Source: Laburnicola sp. R22_1
Lineage: Eukaryota > Ascomycota > Dothideomycetes > Pleosporales > Didymosphaeriaceae
Length of the DNA: 64,000 nucleotides
Reading direction: 5' to 3'
Assembly: GCA_014281115.1 (NCBI GenBank)
Contig: JACONQ010000001.1
Span: 4,712,001-4,776,000, forward strand
Notes under the pieces: model-generated
The model's database searches: none
What the model saw: only the letters and a program-made list of their open reading frames with translations
Told to the model about the DNA's origin: nothing
Part shown: positions 30,986 to 42,405 of the stretch, piece after piece
How positions within the stretch are numbered: the stretch's first letter is position 1
How the letters are laid out: the number at the start of each line of letters is the position of its first letter
Program-made: the position numbers and the translations under genes

Positions 30986-32094
30986 GGCGGAGGGAATATG
31001 TTGTTGTGGATTTTGTGTGTGGTGTGTGTATGGTGGGCTTGGAGGGGGGGTATGTTGCGTGGGAGCTGTGGTGTATGCATGTGTGGTTTCTGGATACACG
31101 TGCCGCGCTGTATTAGGTGGATCGGAGGGCCAGTACCTACCGCTGGTACTGAACACGCACCGTGCGAGCGACAACGAACTTCCAATCAATCAGAGCGACT
31201 CCATACGCAAGAGCTGCATGCTCCCGGGTCGGCACGAAAAAAACCAACAATGACACAAGGCTGCAAGCCATGCATGCCTACCCAGGCCCAAGGCTATATT
31301 GGCTGCCCAAGGCCAGCCCCATTTCCCTTTATTTTCGTGGCCAAAAAAAGCCATCTAAGCGTATCAGAACAACAAACAACAAAAACCAATCCCAACCACA
31401 GACATCAAAGCGTCCTGCAGGCACGACGCACTCTACAAAACCGAAAAATCAATTCCCTCTATAAAAAAAAACTACGAAACGCCCCTCCATCCCGCACCCC
31501 CCAGACGCAAAGGAGCCCAACCGACAAACAAACAAACACACCAGCAACCCCGCCCCCTCAATCCCCATCGACCCAGAAAACAACACAAAAACGAGATCCC
31601 GCAAGATGGGTACGAGCGCGCCATGCGACACGACACAGTCGTGGCCTCCTACGATTGGCCTCCCAAATACAGCCCAGCACTAAACATAGGAAACGATCAT
31701 GGAGTAGGGACAGCGTGGTTGATAGCGGTGGTTCCAAGGGAGCGGGCAAGCCGATAGTTAGAGATGGGAAGGAGGCGCAGTCGTTGGTTGGATGCATGCA
31801 TGCATGCGTTTTTGCTGCATGTTGTACGACATGCGCTGGACTCTGTGGATTGACTGTAGCGGTGGCGTGATTGGCTGCGGTGTGCAATTTCAATATGGTG
31901 TTGAGAGTGTCGACATAGTGGTCGACGTAGTTGGATGCATAGCTCGACTCTGAAGTCTGCAAATAGATCGTGGGCGCTAACAAGGGGGAGATAGTTTCGA
32001 GCATCCAGGTAGACCGTAAGGAGTGTCCGATGCTCAGAAGATGCAAGGGTGCGTTGCGTTGTACCATGTCGTCTTCACATCGTAACCCATTGTC
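30986..32094. other. No supported gene
   Basis: A 290-codon plus-strand frame (30998-31870) and a 169-codon minus frame (31558-32067) exist, but both are low-complexity and match no family. The sequence is A/C-rich in 31180-31600. I see no splice-supported gene. Confidence 0.4.
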
Positions 32095-33637
32095 CTAGAA
32101 GAAGACCCTCGCAGTCTCGTCGTCTTCCTCTTCTTCGCTCAACATCCACAAATCATCCACTCGCTTCATCTTCCCTTGTCCGTCCTCAAAGGCCTCGTCA
32201 GCCCTCATCACGCACGAGAAGACCACACTCCATCCATTGACGCCAGCTGCGTAAAATACTTCAGCGGCCGCTGCATCGCGGCTACCGCATCTTATAAGCT
32301 TGTAGATATGTCGTCCGTTGAAATGAGCCCCGTGTACGAAGGGCTCGCTCGCCTGACACGTCGAAAGAACGACGTAATACACGAGCGGTGTCGCATCCAG
32401 AGCTTCACTCTTTTCATCCGTGCAGCTTGGACACGCACCTGTGAACGTCTCATCCAAGCTATGACCCGCTCCACAGTCGTAGATATCGTCGTCGGTGGGT
32501 GTAGTAAGCGCCGCCGAAGCCCACACTCTTGGTGTCTCGAGACTGACTGGCCTCGCGTTCTCGAGGGCGAGCAGTTCCTCGGTGTCGCATCCAGATGCCT
32601 CGAGTGTGTCTTGATGCCGAAGCCATGACCGCTTGGGCTTCTCGTACCACGTTTCTGTGCAGCCGTGTTGCAGTATCCATTTGAACTCTTCAAAGTCTGC
32701 GATGTAGGCTCGGTGGAGGCTTATGAAGAGGTTGCGTTTGAATGGTGTGACGCGGACGACATGACCGGTATCGAGGAGAGATTCACCTGAGTAACGGACT
32801 GGTATCAGATCCGCAGGTGTTGACACGTTGTGCTCATCGGGGAAAGCATCCGGGTGCATCAGACGAGATCCTGGTATCTTGAAAGGCGGCGGAGGAGGCG
32901 GGGGTGGTGGGGGAGGTGAGATTGCTGGTGGAGGAGGAGCAGTCTATTGCCTGTTAGCTAATCGAAACTTGGACAGAAACGCTGTGGCTGCTTACTTGAG
33001 GCAATGAAAATGGTGGCGGCGGCGGTGGTGGTGGTGGAGGAGGAGGCGGTGGAATGGCCATAGGTGGAGGAGGAGGTGGTGGAGGGAGCGGCTGACAGGT
33101 TAGTGAATGTCCTGCACATGAGTCTTCTAGGCCTTACCAGAGGAACCGAAGGCTTGCAAAAATCAGCTTTGCATTTTCCACAGGACGAGGATAACTCACA
33201 GCACACATTTGAGATATGTTCAATGTCTTCTTAGAATTCGATTGTACGGCTGGCTTCGACCATGGCACCGGCACGTCGAAGGGGGGAGGCGGTGGGATAT
33301 CATCCCACTTGGGCGGCATTTTGAAACCTTCGTTCTTCACTGGTGTGTTACCCTTTTGCTGACAGCTTCCGTGACAACAGTGCTGCACATCCGTTGAACT
33401 TCCCGGAACCGGAGGGTAAGGGGCAACTTCAGATTTGGGCCTGAACGCGAGCCCGCAAGGGCTACAGCCAAGATGAGTACCTTGAACAGGTGGTGAAGGT
33501 GATTTGTAGGTACGGCGGTCTTCCTTCGAGCTGGCTGAATCGTCTGTCTTCGTGGAATGGAGTGACTCAATTGGAGATGAAGATATCAACCTCATCGACG
33601 GCTCATCGCCCACGAACACGATGTCTTCAAAACACAT
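32095..33637 (-). CDS. Proline-rich protein of unknown function, 3 exons
   Basis: On the minus strand, exons 33637-33200, 33091-32996 and 32943-32095 join in phase 0 at every junction. The introns are 108 and 52 nt, with GTGAGT...CTAAC...CAG and GTAAGC...GCTAAC...TAG signals. The product is 460 residues. Residues 1-146 are Ser/Lys/Pro-rich with a Cys cluster (CSPCG, then QHCCHGSC). Exon 2 encodes almost only proline, two runs of eight or more around MAI. Exon 3 adds another proline run and then a globular part of about 250 residues with TRP/CYS-rich segments (WILQHGCTETWYE, FTGACPSCTDEK, YYVVLSTCQ) and an acidic tail SEEEEDDETARVFF. The proline runs could bind profilin, SH3 or WW domains. I do not recognise the globular domain. 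Confidence 0.72.
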
Positions 33638-35823
33638 GACAGGTGATAAATAATAGAAGTGCGTTGAAATTGCGGTATTTCACTTGATTTGAAGTTGAAG
33701 ATGTCGAACTATCTGTCGCAAGAGGATGTCCCAGATATATGCTTTTCGTAGAGAGAACAGGGCTTCGCATATGCCACCTCCCATAACGGGGCTGGAGATG
33801 CTGGCCTAATAGAAGGGCGTATTTCCTGCAATGCCGAAAATGAGGCCGTACAGGTGCCTGGCCAGCTTGCTGCAGACGCAACCTGCGCGCTCTTTCATCG
33901 GTGATCGGCAATTTGAACCGTGGCGCCTCTTGAAGAGGATACCACGCACACTGCAAATTCGACCCAATCGTGCGTTACACGGTATAACGAGGCGTATGCG
34001 GTGATTAGCAGATACCAATCGACACCAGTCAAACTCGATGCCACCGGTGATACCGAGTCGTGTTGGGCGCACCAGGCCAACGTGGCCTCCGCACTTTGGC
34101 TGATCCCCTGGTCATGACCCGCTACGATGGGCGAAGACAAGGCTATGGATATAGACAACTGTGGTAAGCCAGGCTCTGGCGTGTCGTCTGCGATAGCAAC
34201 AGGTTAATGCTGGAAGCGTACAGAAAAGGAAAGATGAAGCCTCACTTTATGATCATGTCTGGATCCGTGGCGAAGTCGGCGAGATGGACTCGACAAGGTA
34301 GTGAACGTAGTCACAGCAGATTCCGGTGAGGGATCCAAATACAGGGCTTCTGTTCAATGTAGCAAACGATCCAGTTCACGGACCTCACTGTGACTGATAA
34401 GGTTTGGTGGGTGGGAGGCACTGGCGGGACCGGGACAGACAGGGATTAGCCTGCCAGTGCTAGGTGCAGAGCAAGAACAGCCCATCAAGGCAGCCTTCAA
34501 AACGCTGGGTTGGGATATCCAGCACCTCGAGCCCAGTCATCCCACAAGATAGCATGTAGAAGAGGCAAACCCTGAGATCGAATCCTTTGGTGTTCCAGTC
34601 CTAGATCCAGGCTCAGCTTGGTAGCTATTGGGCGCCAGTGGGTACACTAGTGTAGCAGCAGTCCATGATGCCGTATCCACCCAACCACAGTACTTTCCTC
34701 CAGAATGTAAGGATTATCGTGGGTTGACACAAGCGAGCCGCTGCAAGTCAATGGGCGGTGAAGGTATATGCATGATAGCGGCAAGTAGATAGCGGGACCT
34801 CGCCTGGTATATCCTCTTGTCACAGCAGGTAATTACCCATGATAAAACCGCCCCACAGTATAATGATATGAAAATCCATTGGATAAAAGTTTTCGGAAAT
34901 GTGCAGTTGCTTTTGTGTGATCCAGGTACCCGCATTTAGCGAACGCAAGGCTGACAAGCTCGGATAGAAAAACGACTGGAATTCCAATCTGCAAACAGAA
35001 CAACAAAATTGAAAGTAAACCTCCATATTTTCCATTCAAACTCGCGCTCGGTCGGGTCCTGGGCAATGATGGGCCTGCCATTCGAGGTTGCTCAGCGTGC
35101 CTCTATGGAATCGTGCAGCCGGAATACTCGTCCGAACATGAATTTAACCCCGTCAGGGGAACATGATAGTAGCGAGAGATCGCCGGCTCATACTCCGTTG
35201 AGCTGGAACATGATGAGGCGGATGGACATGGTTGGTTCCGTAGGTGCAGGGAAAACCGGCCAGAGTACGCGTGAACCGGGCATCCAGCATGCATGAACAT
35301 GTGATTGCTTCACAAGTTCCACGAAGCCAAGCCGTCGGGGAGCGTCGATACCAAAACAAAACACACGCAGGGGAGAGAGTGATCACCGCGAAGGCTTGGA
35401 AGTGAGGCAACGGGCTAGGTTAAAAGGGAAAATGATCTTCATCTCGTAGACTCACGTAGATGCCGGGTGGCACAAGAGACAAGAACCGGAAACTGTAGGG
35501 CTGTTAGAGGGACAAGAATGGGCAACCATATACGGCCAGTGAGTAGAACAGGCAGAGAGGAATCTGAAGTCGAGATAAACATGTAGAGTTGCTTCCGGTC
35601 CATTGAGATGACCAACCAGGCTAGCCCCTTTAAGCCTAGCCCACCGCAAGCGCAAGCGTCATCCCCATGTGAACTGCGAGCTCCGACGCAAGCTCCGCAT
35701 CCCCAACATCGCCTGCTCGCCGCTCCAACGTCTCCCCGAAGCCATCCTCGAAGATCCTCGCGTCCGTCGCCGCCTCCGCATACCCTCACCGCACCTCACC
35801 GCCCAACGACCAATACTCAAACC
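33638..35823. other. No intact gene; possible decayed coding remnant
   Basis: Around 34435-34720 a plus-strand frame reads like real protein (LPVLGAEQEQPIKAAFKTLG, then PEIESFGVPVLDPGSAW, LLGASGYTSVAAVHDAVS) but is cut by TAG codons; I cannot name the family. On the minus strand, 34830-35790 holds hydrophobic stretches that could be helices of a decayed membrane protein, again unnamed. The rest shows nothing definite. Confidence 0.35.
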
Positions 35824-36281
35824 ATGGCCAACGGGTACGCTTCCCCTACCGCGCGTCTTCCTCGCTGGGCATCGAGCTAAGAAACACCCACAGATGGGCG
35901 CCCTTCATCGGCCTCGTAGTCGTCGCAATCTTCTGCGGCGCAGTCTGGTTCCTCAGTCCCAAGGGGGAGAATCAAACGTACGTCCACGTCTACGTCTACC
36001 CACCCCCCGTCCTGCCTGCGCAAGCGCCTGTCACATCTATCCTTGAGGGGACATGGAAGCATAAGCACCGCACTGCAGATACAACGACTAGCTCGATCTG
36101 AATAGCGGGACTGACTGACTGACTGACTGACGTGTTTCCCACTAGCATCTGGCGCTCCACACTCATCCTCTCCGCCGCAGCCATGTACCTCATGTGGGCG
36201 ATAACCTTCCTCGCGCAGTTGAACCCGCTCATTACGCCGACGAGAAATAACCTACGAGGTCCCGACGAGCTGCGCCGCTAG
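35824..36281 (+). CDS. VMA9: V-type proton ATPase subunit e (Vma9-like), 3 exons
   Basis: Exons 35824-35834, 35894-35977 and 36146-36281 give a 76-residue protein. The first exon is only 11 bases (ATGGCCAACGG) and joins to give MANGWAPFIGLVVVAIF. Introns are 59 and 168 nt with GTACGC...GCTAAG...CAG and GTACGT...TAG. The protein has two membrane helices (residues about 6-25 and 36-56) with FLSPKGENQTIWRST between them and a MWAITFLAQLNPLITP end. This matches the short e subunit of the V0 sector, which helps assemble the proton pump in vacuole and Golgi membranes. Reading straight through intron 1 gives only an 18-residue peptide, so splicing is required. Family is sure; the tiny first exon is the least certain part. 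Confidence 0.88.
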
Positions 36282-36619
36282 CGGTAGAACGATGACAAAA
36301 AGCGCGTATGTGTGTGTGTGTCAAGCGAGAGAGTAGGATGAGGACAATTGGGCATGGAAAGGGCCGCGCACGGGGTGGAAAGCGCAAGAGAACCCGGCTC
36401 GCTCTCGTTGGGTTGCTGCGGTGGACGGAGGGGATAGTGGTTCGTCGGGATATAGAGAGATATCCTGCGCGTGGCGATTTGTCGGACATGGATGTTGGGG
36501 GATTCGACTTGGATTTGGACTTGGTGTTGGTGTTGGACATGGATACGATAGCGGTGTACAGATACTTCTAATCGAGCATGCTTTATTCACATATACATAT
36601 GCAATCATACAAGCTTCAT
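36282..36619. other. Intergenic between convergent genes
   Basis: This is the 3' side of both the V-ATPase subunit and ARV1 genes. It contains a GT run near 36310-36322 and a TTGGACTTGG-type imperfect repeat near 36505-36540. No gene seen. Confidence 0.4.
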
Positions 36620-37591
36620 TCAGCGCATCACTTCCATGCCATAGGCAAGCCCCGTCCCCAACCCCACCCCCCTCAACATCCCCTCTACAATCCCTGCCCT
36701 ACACGCCGCCCCCAACCCCACCAACACCCCCGCCCTCACATACCCACACCCAATCAGAATCTCCAACGCCGCCACATTATTGACAATGACCGCCCAACTC
36801 ACCGCCGTCGCACTGCTCTTCAAATCATACTCCCAGATAATGAGCACAATAGGGAACAGCTTCGTGCAGCTGGAGACCAGCAGCGCCGTGGAAAGCGGGA
36901 TCGGGTGCGGGTAGTATGGTACTAGGTGGTGGAGGAAAGGGGGGAGACGGTTTGGCGGGAGAGCGCAGAGGAGGCGGATGGGGAGGTGGAAAGCGAGGGT
37001 GGAGAGGGTGACGAGGGCGAGGAAGAAGAGGTATTGGAGAATGAGGGGGTGGGTTTGGAGGAGGGCGGCGTTGGTCGGTGGAGAGGTGGTGTCGGTGGCA
37101 TGGGAAGAGGAAGATGAGGATGAGGGGGAGCGGAGAGGCAGTTTCTCGATGCGCGCCCAGGTGAGGTAGACGTCGAAGAGGAGGAGGAGCACGCCTAGTC
37201 GGAGGATAGATCTCTGTTTTGTTTCTCCGTTAGCATGCATGCTGTACCGTCTCAATGTATAATACGCACGTCGAAAACACCCTCCTCCCTGCCCAGTCGG
37301 TTGAACAGCAAATGCCGATACACCTACGCATACGTATCCGCGTCAGCCAGCCCAAACCCAATCACACCCACCGACGACCCCGCCCCGCGAAAACAAACCT
37401 ACCTGCGGCTTCACAAGCACCAAGTCGATAAACAAGATGACAAAGTCATGCTCGACGTATTTATCGGCAAAGCGCCCGCAGCGCGGACACTGCGTGAGGC
37501 GGACGCCTTTGCCCAGCGCGCGGTCGTCCGCTTTGCTGTAGGATGTGTAGAGCGTTTTGACGCCGGCTCCGCACTCGATGCAGATGGGCAT
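36620..37591 (-). CDS. ARV1: ARV1-family ER lipid-transport protein, 3 exons
   Basis: Minus-strand exons 37591-37403, 37323-37270 and 37213-36620 are all joined in phase 0 by introns of 79 and 56 nt (GTAGGT...TAG, GTGCGT...CAG). The 278-residue product opens with the ARV1 homology domain: MPICIECGAGVKTLY, then VRLTQCPRCGRFADKYVEHD, with paired cysteines at 4/7 and 35/38 that should hold zinc. VILFIDLVLVKPQVYRHLLFNR continues across exon 1/2. Three or more hydrophobic helices fill the C-terminal half. In yeast, Arv1 sits in the ER and Golgi membrane and supports sterol distribution and GPI-anchor synthesis. A Ser run ([10 protein letters not shown]) near residue 127 lies in a loop. The identification is strong. 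Confidence 0.9.
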
Positions 37592-38203
37592 TACATTGGT
37601 GCGCGGGGGAGGCGAGCCGCGAGAAGGGTAGAGGCTTGGTGTGTGTGTGCTGGCGATGTTCGTGGAGCTGTGACGTAGCGGAGTTAGGCGCGGTGGTTAA
37701 CGCCGTGTCATGCGGTGACAGGGCCTCTACATTTTGGGCTTCTACGCCCCTAATCGTTATTCCTCATCACAATCACTCTTGGCCATCCATTTGATTTCAA
37801 GGGTAGCAATATACAGTTTTTCGATTATGGTTACTCATTGTCTCGTTTAGAATATTATGGGCATACAAATGCACGCCCAAACAACAAGACCGATAGGAAA
37901 GGAAAATCCCCGTGTACGCCTGCGCCAAGACCAGCATCCCACACTGTACAGCTACCAGAGCATATGAGAAGCAACCCAGAGTCGACCTCAACGGCCGAAT
38001 CTCACCAGGAGAATCAGAACGGAGACAAGAAAAATTAACTAGATACCCAACATGCAACCTCGACCTGAGCCAAAAATCGAAAAAAAAATTCCAACGAGAT
38101 ATGCAGTCCTTCGCAGGAAAATATCTCTAGGAAAGGGTAGCCAGCATCGCAGCGACGAGCTTGGGATTCGGCTCCTTGTGGCCTATCCGGAATCAACGCC
38201 ATC
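37592..38203. other. Intergenic, no supported gene
   Basis: It covers the ARV1 promoter side and the 3' flank of the next minus-strand gene. No motif of note. Confidence 0.4.
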
Positions 38204-39658
38204 CTAATGAGCCGAACGGACAAGGGCCATCCTACCTTTCCGGTCCTTTTCGACGCGGATGACTTCTCTACGAGGCTCGCGTCGCTCAATGATCTCGTAG
38301 TCGCCATCGCGCTCGTACTTGAGCATGCGCCTCTCCGTCTCTAGCGCGCGGATCTCGTCTCTGATCTCTCGCTCTGAGCGCCAGTCTCGCTCTTGGCCAA
38401 CTACGCGTCGCTCTTCAGGGACGAGAACGGTCAGAGGTCCTCCGATGTGGTTGGACTCTTCGATGCGCTCCTCATAGCGCTCGTGGGTGTGGCGTGGAGG
38501 CGACGCCGAGCGGACCGACTTCTCGTACACGGTTCCACCATGAACAGAGGCAGGCGGTGGTGGAGGTTGCTCAATCACCGACCTCTGGTCTTCGTATACG
38601 TAGGTCGTTTTCGCTGACAATACGTTAGAAGGCTTGAACTGAGGGTGACAGTATAACCTACTCTCTTTGTAACTCTCGCTAACCTTGATAATCTCATCGA
38701 TGTGATCTTTCTCCAAGGCTCGGGTAACAATGATAAAGTCATCCTAGGCGGGTCAGCAAACTCCAAGTAGGCAGTTCAGAGCACGTACATCTTCCTCGTA
38801 CGGGTAGCCGAGCTCTACTACGGCTTGGACTTTACACAAGCGCTTGGGCAGCCTTGTCTTGCCCTTCTTGCCCCACTCCGCCCTGGCCAGCTTGACTTCT
38901 TCGAAACTGGATGTCGAGGAGCTGCGTGCGACGGATTGCGCAACCGCGCTGCGCGAAGGGCTACGTCGGCGACGGCTCTTGGCCCGATGGACTTCGACTT
39001 CGCGGTACTCTTCCACTCTCTCCGGTTTTCTCGGCTGGCGGTCCCGCTCGAACCTTTCCTCTTCATACTCGTTTTCATGATAATATGGAGGCGAGCGACG
39101 ACGCTGTCGAATGGGCAGGGGAATGTCGACGTTCGCTGGAGGTCGCCATTCGTCTCTCTCCAGGTCGCCATAGCGGGGAAGGGGTCTGCGGTCGAAAGTA
39201 TCGAGCGAAGACTGTCTGCGCATGAGCTGGGGACGGGCAGGCCTTCTCCTCTCCAACTGGACATCGATATCGATATCTCTGTCTACGATAGACTTCCGTC
39301 GGTATGGAGCAAGTGCTCGGTTGGCTACTTCGGACGGCGCCGGCTCGTCGAAGAGATCCTGGTGACGTCTTCCTCCGAAACGCTGCTCTTCGCGGAAGGG
39401 CTCGCGCTCCATTACACGAGGAGGCGGGCCTCGGCGCTCATACTCGTCGCGGATATCAATGTCGCGGCGGCCTCCCCCGCCAAACCTGTCGTGCTCTGAG
39501 AAGTGGAAGTCATCCCTACCCTCGCGAGGAGGGCCAGCACTACCGCCGCCGCCGCCGCGTCGGCTCATGCGCTCGAACCTGTCGCGGTCCCATCGCTCGC
39601 CGCCACCACGAGGCGGGTCATCGAAGTGGTCTAGAGCGCCAGTCGAGGAGCGATACAT
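38204..39658 (-). CDS. Disordered RE/RD-rich fungal protein (DUF8035-like), 3 exons
   Basis: Exons 39658-38789, 38743-38662 and 38613-38204 give 453 residues. The introns are 45 and 48 nt, the second a multiple of three that could be retained without breaking the frame. The first 250 residues are low-complexity and full of Arg, Asp, Glu and Gly (DRDIDIDVQLERRR, RQRRRSP, RAKSRRRRSPSRS), like splicing- or RNA-linked disordered proteins. The conserved part begins at FEEVKLARAEWGKKGKT and continues ELGYPYEEDDDFIIVTRALEK and IDEIIKVSESYKE, then a proline/glutamate linker and a coiled coil REIRDEIRALETERRMLK. This order recalls the fungal DUF8035 family; I hold the name loosely. Function unknown. 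Confidence 0.7.
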
Positions 39659-40445
39659 GTCGACGAACTTGGTAGCGGAAATGTCACGCTGATGTCAGTG
39701 AGGGTTGAGCTGCAGGACACGGGAACGTTATCAACAAGCAGTGGAAGGCCGGAAGACGACTAAACAGACAGACGTTGGCCGCAGAGTAGAAAGAGAGGGG
39801 CTAGGGAAGATAAGAAGAAGTTGCAAATGCTCCGTGATGTGATCGGGCCGCATCCTTAATAGGTCCTTGGCTTGGTGGTGGGATGTAATAATCCGATGTA
39901 TAGTGCGTCACCGCCAACTTTGGTGCGGCAACAGGGCTTCGTCATGGGCCGTCGTCCTTGAGACGCCTAACCGGATTGTGCGCGATGACTAGCCGACTTT
40001 GCTATGAAACCTCGCCATGTCTTCAGGCACAGTGGCACTGACAACGGCCTCTGCTACCGTTGGGCAGCATAGGCGTCCCATCTTGTCGCGGGTGCTCGCG
40101 CTGGCAACTCTGGCGCTGGGAACATCCCTTTCTCGATTCCAGCCTGGGCGAAACAGACGAGGTTGCGAAGTGTGTCTCTGCGTTGACGTCAGTGGCCGCG
40201 CTTGCCGTGCGGGATGCTACACCAGGGCCCCGGCCTCGATCATGTCACGTGCGCAGACCTTGGGCCGGCCCCGCGCCTCATTTTGCAACACCAACATCGA
40301 ATGACTGTCCGCCTCATTACTCTCGTGAGTGCATGTTCAGCGGCGGAATTTGGAGGCCACGAATATGCGCCTTTCTATTTCCCTCCGAACTAACAGAGAG
40401 CACTGAGCATCAGTTGCGGTACTGAGTGTATTCCAGGGCGATGTA
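39659..40445. other. Intergenic up to transposon G
   Basis: An open plus-strand stretch at 40060-40425 reads rather protein-like (VSALTSVAALAVRDATP) but I cannot name it. It may be the left part of a host gene interrupted by element G. The left TA of G is 40444-40445. Confidence 0.35.
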
Positions 40446-40496
40446 CGGAGGTGCCTTTCAAAAGTCTTTTCCTGGACCGTGCACGGTGGCGTAAGC
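40446..40496 (+). repeat. Left TIR of transposon G
   Basis: Starts CGGAGGTGCCTTTCAAAAG and pairs with 41923-41973 apart from two mismatches. Confidence 0.93.
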
Positions 40497-40574
40497 CACT
40501 GCTCTTGGCGCTAGCACCCCTCATAGCAAAAATCCCTCAATCTTCATCATTGCTACTCTTCTATCTACCTGATA

Positions 40575-41885
40575 ATGCCTTCGTACGACATTGCCACCCG
40601 AGCTCAAGCCTTGACTCTAAAGCTGGCTGGCTTTTCAAATACTGAGATCGAGTCTATAACTGGAATCCAGCCGCGCACGGTTAATGCTATCTATCGCAAG
40701 GCTATCACCCGAGGACTAAACCCCGCTAAGAGCAAGACGATCCTTGACAAATACGTTGAAGATAGCAATCGATCCGGCCGCCCAAAGAAGCAAACTAAGG
40801 AGCTAGTTGAAGATGTACTGTTAAAGGTCTGTCGAGATCAATATGCTCGCGAGAAGACCTGCGCTTAAATCGCAGCAGAGATTGGAGGAGTGTTAGATAT
40901 CACAGTCTAGCGAATCCTTAGAGCATCTGGATATCAAAAGACAAAGCCCACCCGCAAACCAGGGCTAACAGATAAGATGAAGCGAGCCCGTTATCAATTT
41001 GCTCTTAATTATAAGGACTGGACAATTAAAGACTAGAAAAAGGTTATCTGGTCTAATAAGACATCTATTGTCTATAGTCTTCGAAGAGGGGGATACCGCG
41101 TTTAGCGTCTACCTTCTGAGCGTTTTGTTAAGTCCTGCATTCGGCCGCGGTGGAAGGGGTTCTCTGAGTTTATGTTTTGGGGTTGCTTTTCGTACGACTT
41201 AAAAGGCCCATATTATATCTGGAAGGCAGAGACAAAGAGCGAAAGAAAGATTGCAGATCAAGAACTAGAAGCTATAAATAGAGAACTCGAGCCTATTCTT
41301 AAGGCAGAGTGGGAGCTAAATACGCCTTTGGCTCGAATGGGCCTTCGAAATCAGCCAGGACGAAAACCACAATGGAAGTGGGATAGAAAGCATGGTAAGC
41401 TTGAAAGAGGGAGCGGAACTGGGATTAATTGGTGGAGATACTGCCGTCAGGTTGTTATTCCTAAACTAATTCCCTTCGTACGAGAATGTGAGAAGACTCA
41501 ACCTGGGGTAATAGTTCAAGAGGATGGTGCAAGCCCACATAAGTCTTTCTATAAAGACAGGCTCTATAGCTTGGCTAGGGTCGTACAATTACTATGGCCT
41601 GGAAACTCCCCTGACTTGAATATGATTGAGCCAGCCTGGCCTCATATAAAAAGAGTAACAACAAAGAAAGGGTCTCCTCGGTCAAGAGCTGAGGCAGAGC
41701 GTGTATGGCAAGAGGCATAGGGGGAGTTAGAACAGTGGCGGATTCAGGCTTGGATTGAGAGGATTGAGCGGCATATTCAGGAGATTCTTCGTCTTGAAGG
41801 TGGTAATGAGTATAGAGAGGGTAAGACTGAGAAGGTACGACGGTTTGAAGCTCCTATAGTAGATGATTGGGTTGATATTGAATAG
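40575..41885 (+). pseudogene. Tc1-type transposase of element G, inactivated
   Basis: It starts MPSYDIATRAQALTLKLAG with a homeodomain-like HTH (FSNTEIESITGIQPRTV) and a second HTH. Stops follow: TAA at 40866, and TAGs near 40908, 41034 and 41103. The DDE_3 core reads VIWSNKTSIV where Tc1 transposases have WSDE, so the first catalytic Asp is Asn. QEDGASPHKS and SPDLNMIEPAW keep the second Asp and the Glu, with 34 residues between them (DD34E). A last TAG at 41718 precedes the C-terminal tail ending at 41885. Stops and Asp-to-Asn changes are all C:G-to-T:A, as expected after RIP. Confidence 0.9.
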
Positions 41886-41922
41886 AGATGTCTCTCGTAC
41901 GAAGAATTTGGTGGCGTTTTTA

Positions 41923-41973
41923 GCTTGCGCCACTGTGCACGGTCCAGGAAAAGACTTTTGAAAGGCACCTCCG
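41923..41973 (-). repeat. Right TIR of transposon G
   Basis: Inverted copy of 40446-40496 with two mismatches. Confidence 0.93.
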
Positions 41974-42405
41974 TACCACGCAGAACCAACAACCCGCCGC
42001 TAGAGAGAATCCCATCATCATCGACCAGCCATCTGTGCGTCTGGTTCCGTTCGAGTATTTGGCGAGTGTTGAGCACTATTGCTGAGCGTGTCCACGGACT
42101 GCTTCGCTATAATACAGCGCCGCCAATGAATAGCACATCATGTCCAATAGACAATATCCACGGATTTCCTCACCGCTGAGAAATGGAACGAAGAAAAGGT
42201 ACTAAAACTACTAACGAGTAGTAGATTATTCTTGTCGATGGGTATCTATCAAAGTGTCGTTGCTATCTTACAACATCAATAATACATAGTCTACAAAAGT
42301 ACATCACCTCCAAGCAGTGTCAGTTAACACTCTGACATCTTACAGCTCATCCCGACGACCTCAGCAGATTGTCTCCGTCCCATTGCCAGCTCCACGTGAC
42401 CGGCC
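41974..42405. other. Intergenic after transposon G
   Basis: After the right TA a plus-strand frame (PRRTNNPPLERIPSSSTS to 42179) continues in frame from the sequence left of the element if G is removed with one TA, but neither side is a family I know. No other feature seen. Confidence 0.35.

Larger units (their letters stand above)
40446..41973 (+). mobile_element. Transposon G: Tc1-type element (DDE_3 transposase)
   Basis: The element is 1528 bp with 51 bp TIRs carrying two mismatches (40446-40496, 41923-41973) and TA at 40444-40445 and 41974-41975. It differs from A-F in length, TIR and transposase class, and its TIR shows no 17 bp-spaced repeat. Confidence 0.94.

Noticed and set aside
30998..31870. 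290-codon plus-strand frame
   Set aside because: Low-complexity, no splice support, no domain; long frames arise easily in this base composition.
38614..38661. The 48 nt intron of the RE/RD-rich gene as coding sequence
   Set aside because: It is open in frame, but has a GTAGGT donor, TCTAAC branch site and GTCAG acceptor, so splicing is more likely; retention remains possible.
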